From NCBI RefSeq assembly GCF_938045775.1, contig NZ_CALIBH010000039.1, positions 1 through 5,183 on the forward strand: a stretch of 5,183 nucleotides of DNA, written 5' to 3'. Numbering within the stretch: position 1 is the first letter of the stretch; each line of letters opens with the position of its first letter. The stretch is from an uncultured Campylobacter sp. (GTDB taxonomy: Bacteria; Campylobacterota; Campylobacteria; Campylobacterales; Campylobacteraceae). Under the pieces are notes generated by a model. That model made no database searches. It saw nothing but the letters and a program-made list of their open reading frames with translations, and was not told the DNA's origin. The translations under genes and the position numbers were made by a program. This document shows positions 4,992 through 5,183 of the stretch, one piece after another.

Positions 4992-5183
4992 TTAAAATTT
5001 ACCTTCGCCGCCGCGCTGTCTGGCAAATACATTAAAATTTATCTCGAATGAACTTAATAGCGAGCTGTTTGATAAGCGGAGGAGTGTAGGTTGGCGGAAC
5101 AAATTTTGCTTTTTCGCTCGCGTTAAATGACAAAGTAGGGCGGCTGCGACTGACGCAATTATAATAGCGATTTTATCCGCTTG
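4992..5183 (-). other. Possible frame-disrupted 3' end of a minus-strand gene entering from the right edge
   Basis: From the right edge one minus-strand frame is open for 63 codons, ending TAA at 4994-4992. Its first part (AIIIASVAAALLCHL, then TRAKK) looks like a membrane helix with a positive flank. After an AAAAAG run (5114-5109) this frame becomes Ser/Leu/Arg-rich and unlike a protein. The frame reached by a -1 shift there continues more plausibly (KFVPPTYTPPLIKQLAIKF), ending TAA at 5034-5032. This could be a frameshifted gene end, programmed slippage, or chance in AT-rich DNA. I recognise no family. A 33-residue frame with a TTG start (5133-5032) covers the second part but has no SD. 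Confidence 0.25.

Noticed and set aside
4981..4995. TTGAT as an FNR half-site upstream of the DUF805 gene
   Set aside because: There is no ATCAA partner at the required spacing, and single TTGAT words are common in AT-rich DNA.
5160..5165. TATAAT on the plus strand as a promoter for a gene to the right
   Set aside because: The hexamer is perfect, but only 18 bases follow it in the window, there is no -35 support, and the same bases read almost equally well on the other strand.
1..5183. CRISPR arrays, tRNA or rRNA genes, and insertion sequences
   Set aside because: No regularly spaced repeats, no tRNA-like cloverleaf or rRNA segments, and no transposase-like frames or terminal inverted repeats were seen.

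Overview
The window looks like the chromosome of an epsilonproteobacterium, most likely Campylobacter. The evidence is the very frequent AAATTT/AAAATTTT stretches between genes, AAAGGA-type ribosome binding sites, -10 boxes without clear -35 boxes, and above all a gene pair matching the C. jejuni Cj0265c/Cj0264c arrangement: a monohaem cytochrome c followed by a Tat-exported molybdoenzyme. The codon use is richer in G+C than C. jejuni, which suggests one of the higher-GC species such as the oral group. That species-level guess is inference by eye; no composition was computed.

Layout. At the left edge is the 5' part of a minus-strand gene for an SMI1/KNR4 (SUKH)-like protein, with its own GTG start, SD and probable promoter. 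Then come about 315 bp in which I find no convincing gene. The centre (627-3654, minus strand) is a two-gene operon: a small periplasmic monohaem cytochrome c, then 13 bp later a TorA-type molybdopterin S-/N-oxide reductase. Divergent from it on the plus strand is a short Crp/Fnr-family regulator. The 112-127 bp between them hold a nearly perfect 12-bp inverted repeat with a 4-bp spacer, plus a -10 box for each direction. After the regulator is a convergent region with two hairpins, then a minus-strand DUF805 inner-membrane protein with a clear SD and promoter. The right edge is non-coding or holds the disrupted end of another minus-strand gene.

How the genes work together. The cytochrome should pass electrons to the periplasmic reductase, which reduces TMAO, DMSO or a related oxide in respiration. 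No NapC-type quinol dehydrogenase and no TorD chaperone are encoded here. The cytochrome is probably reduced by a cytochrome bc1-type complex elsewhere, as proposed for C. jejuni. The regulator is the obvious candidate controller of the operon: the palindrome is centred about 41.5 bp upstream of the predicted operon start, the classic class II activator position. It also lies over the regulator's own -35 region, which suggests autoregulation.

The most interesting observation is that the palindrome (TGTCGC-N4-GCGACG core) lacks the TGA/TCA core of Crp and FNR sites, while the regulator's recognition helix lacks the almost universal glutamate that reads that core. This suggests a co-varying, non-canonical operator specificity.
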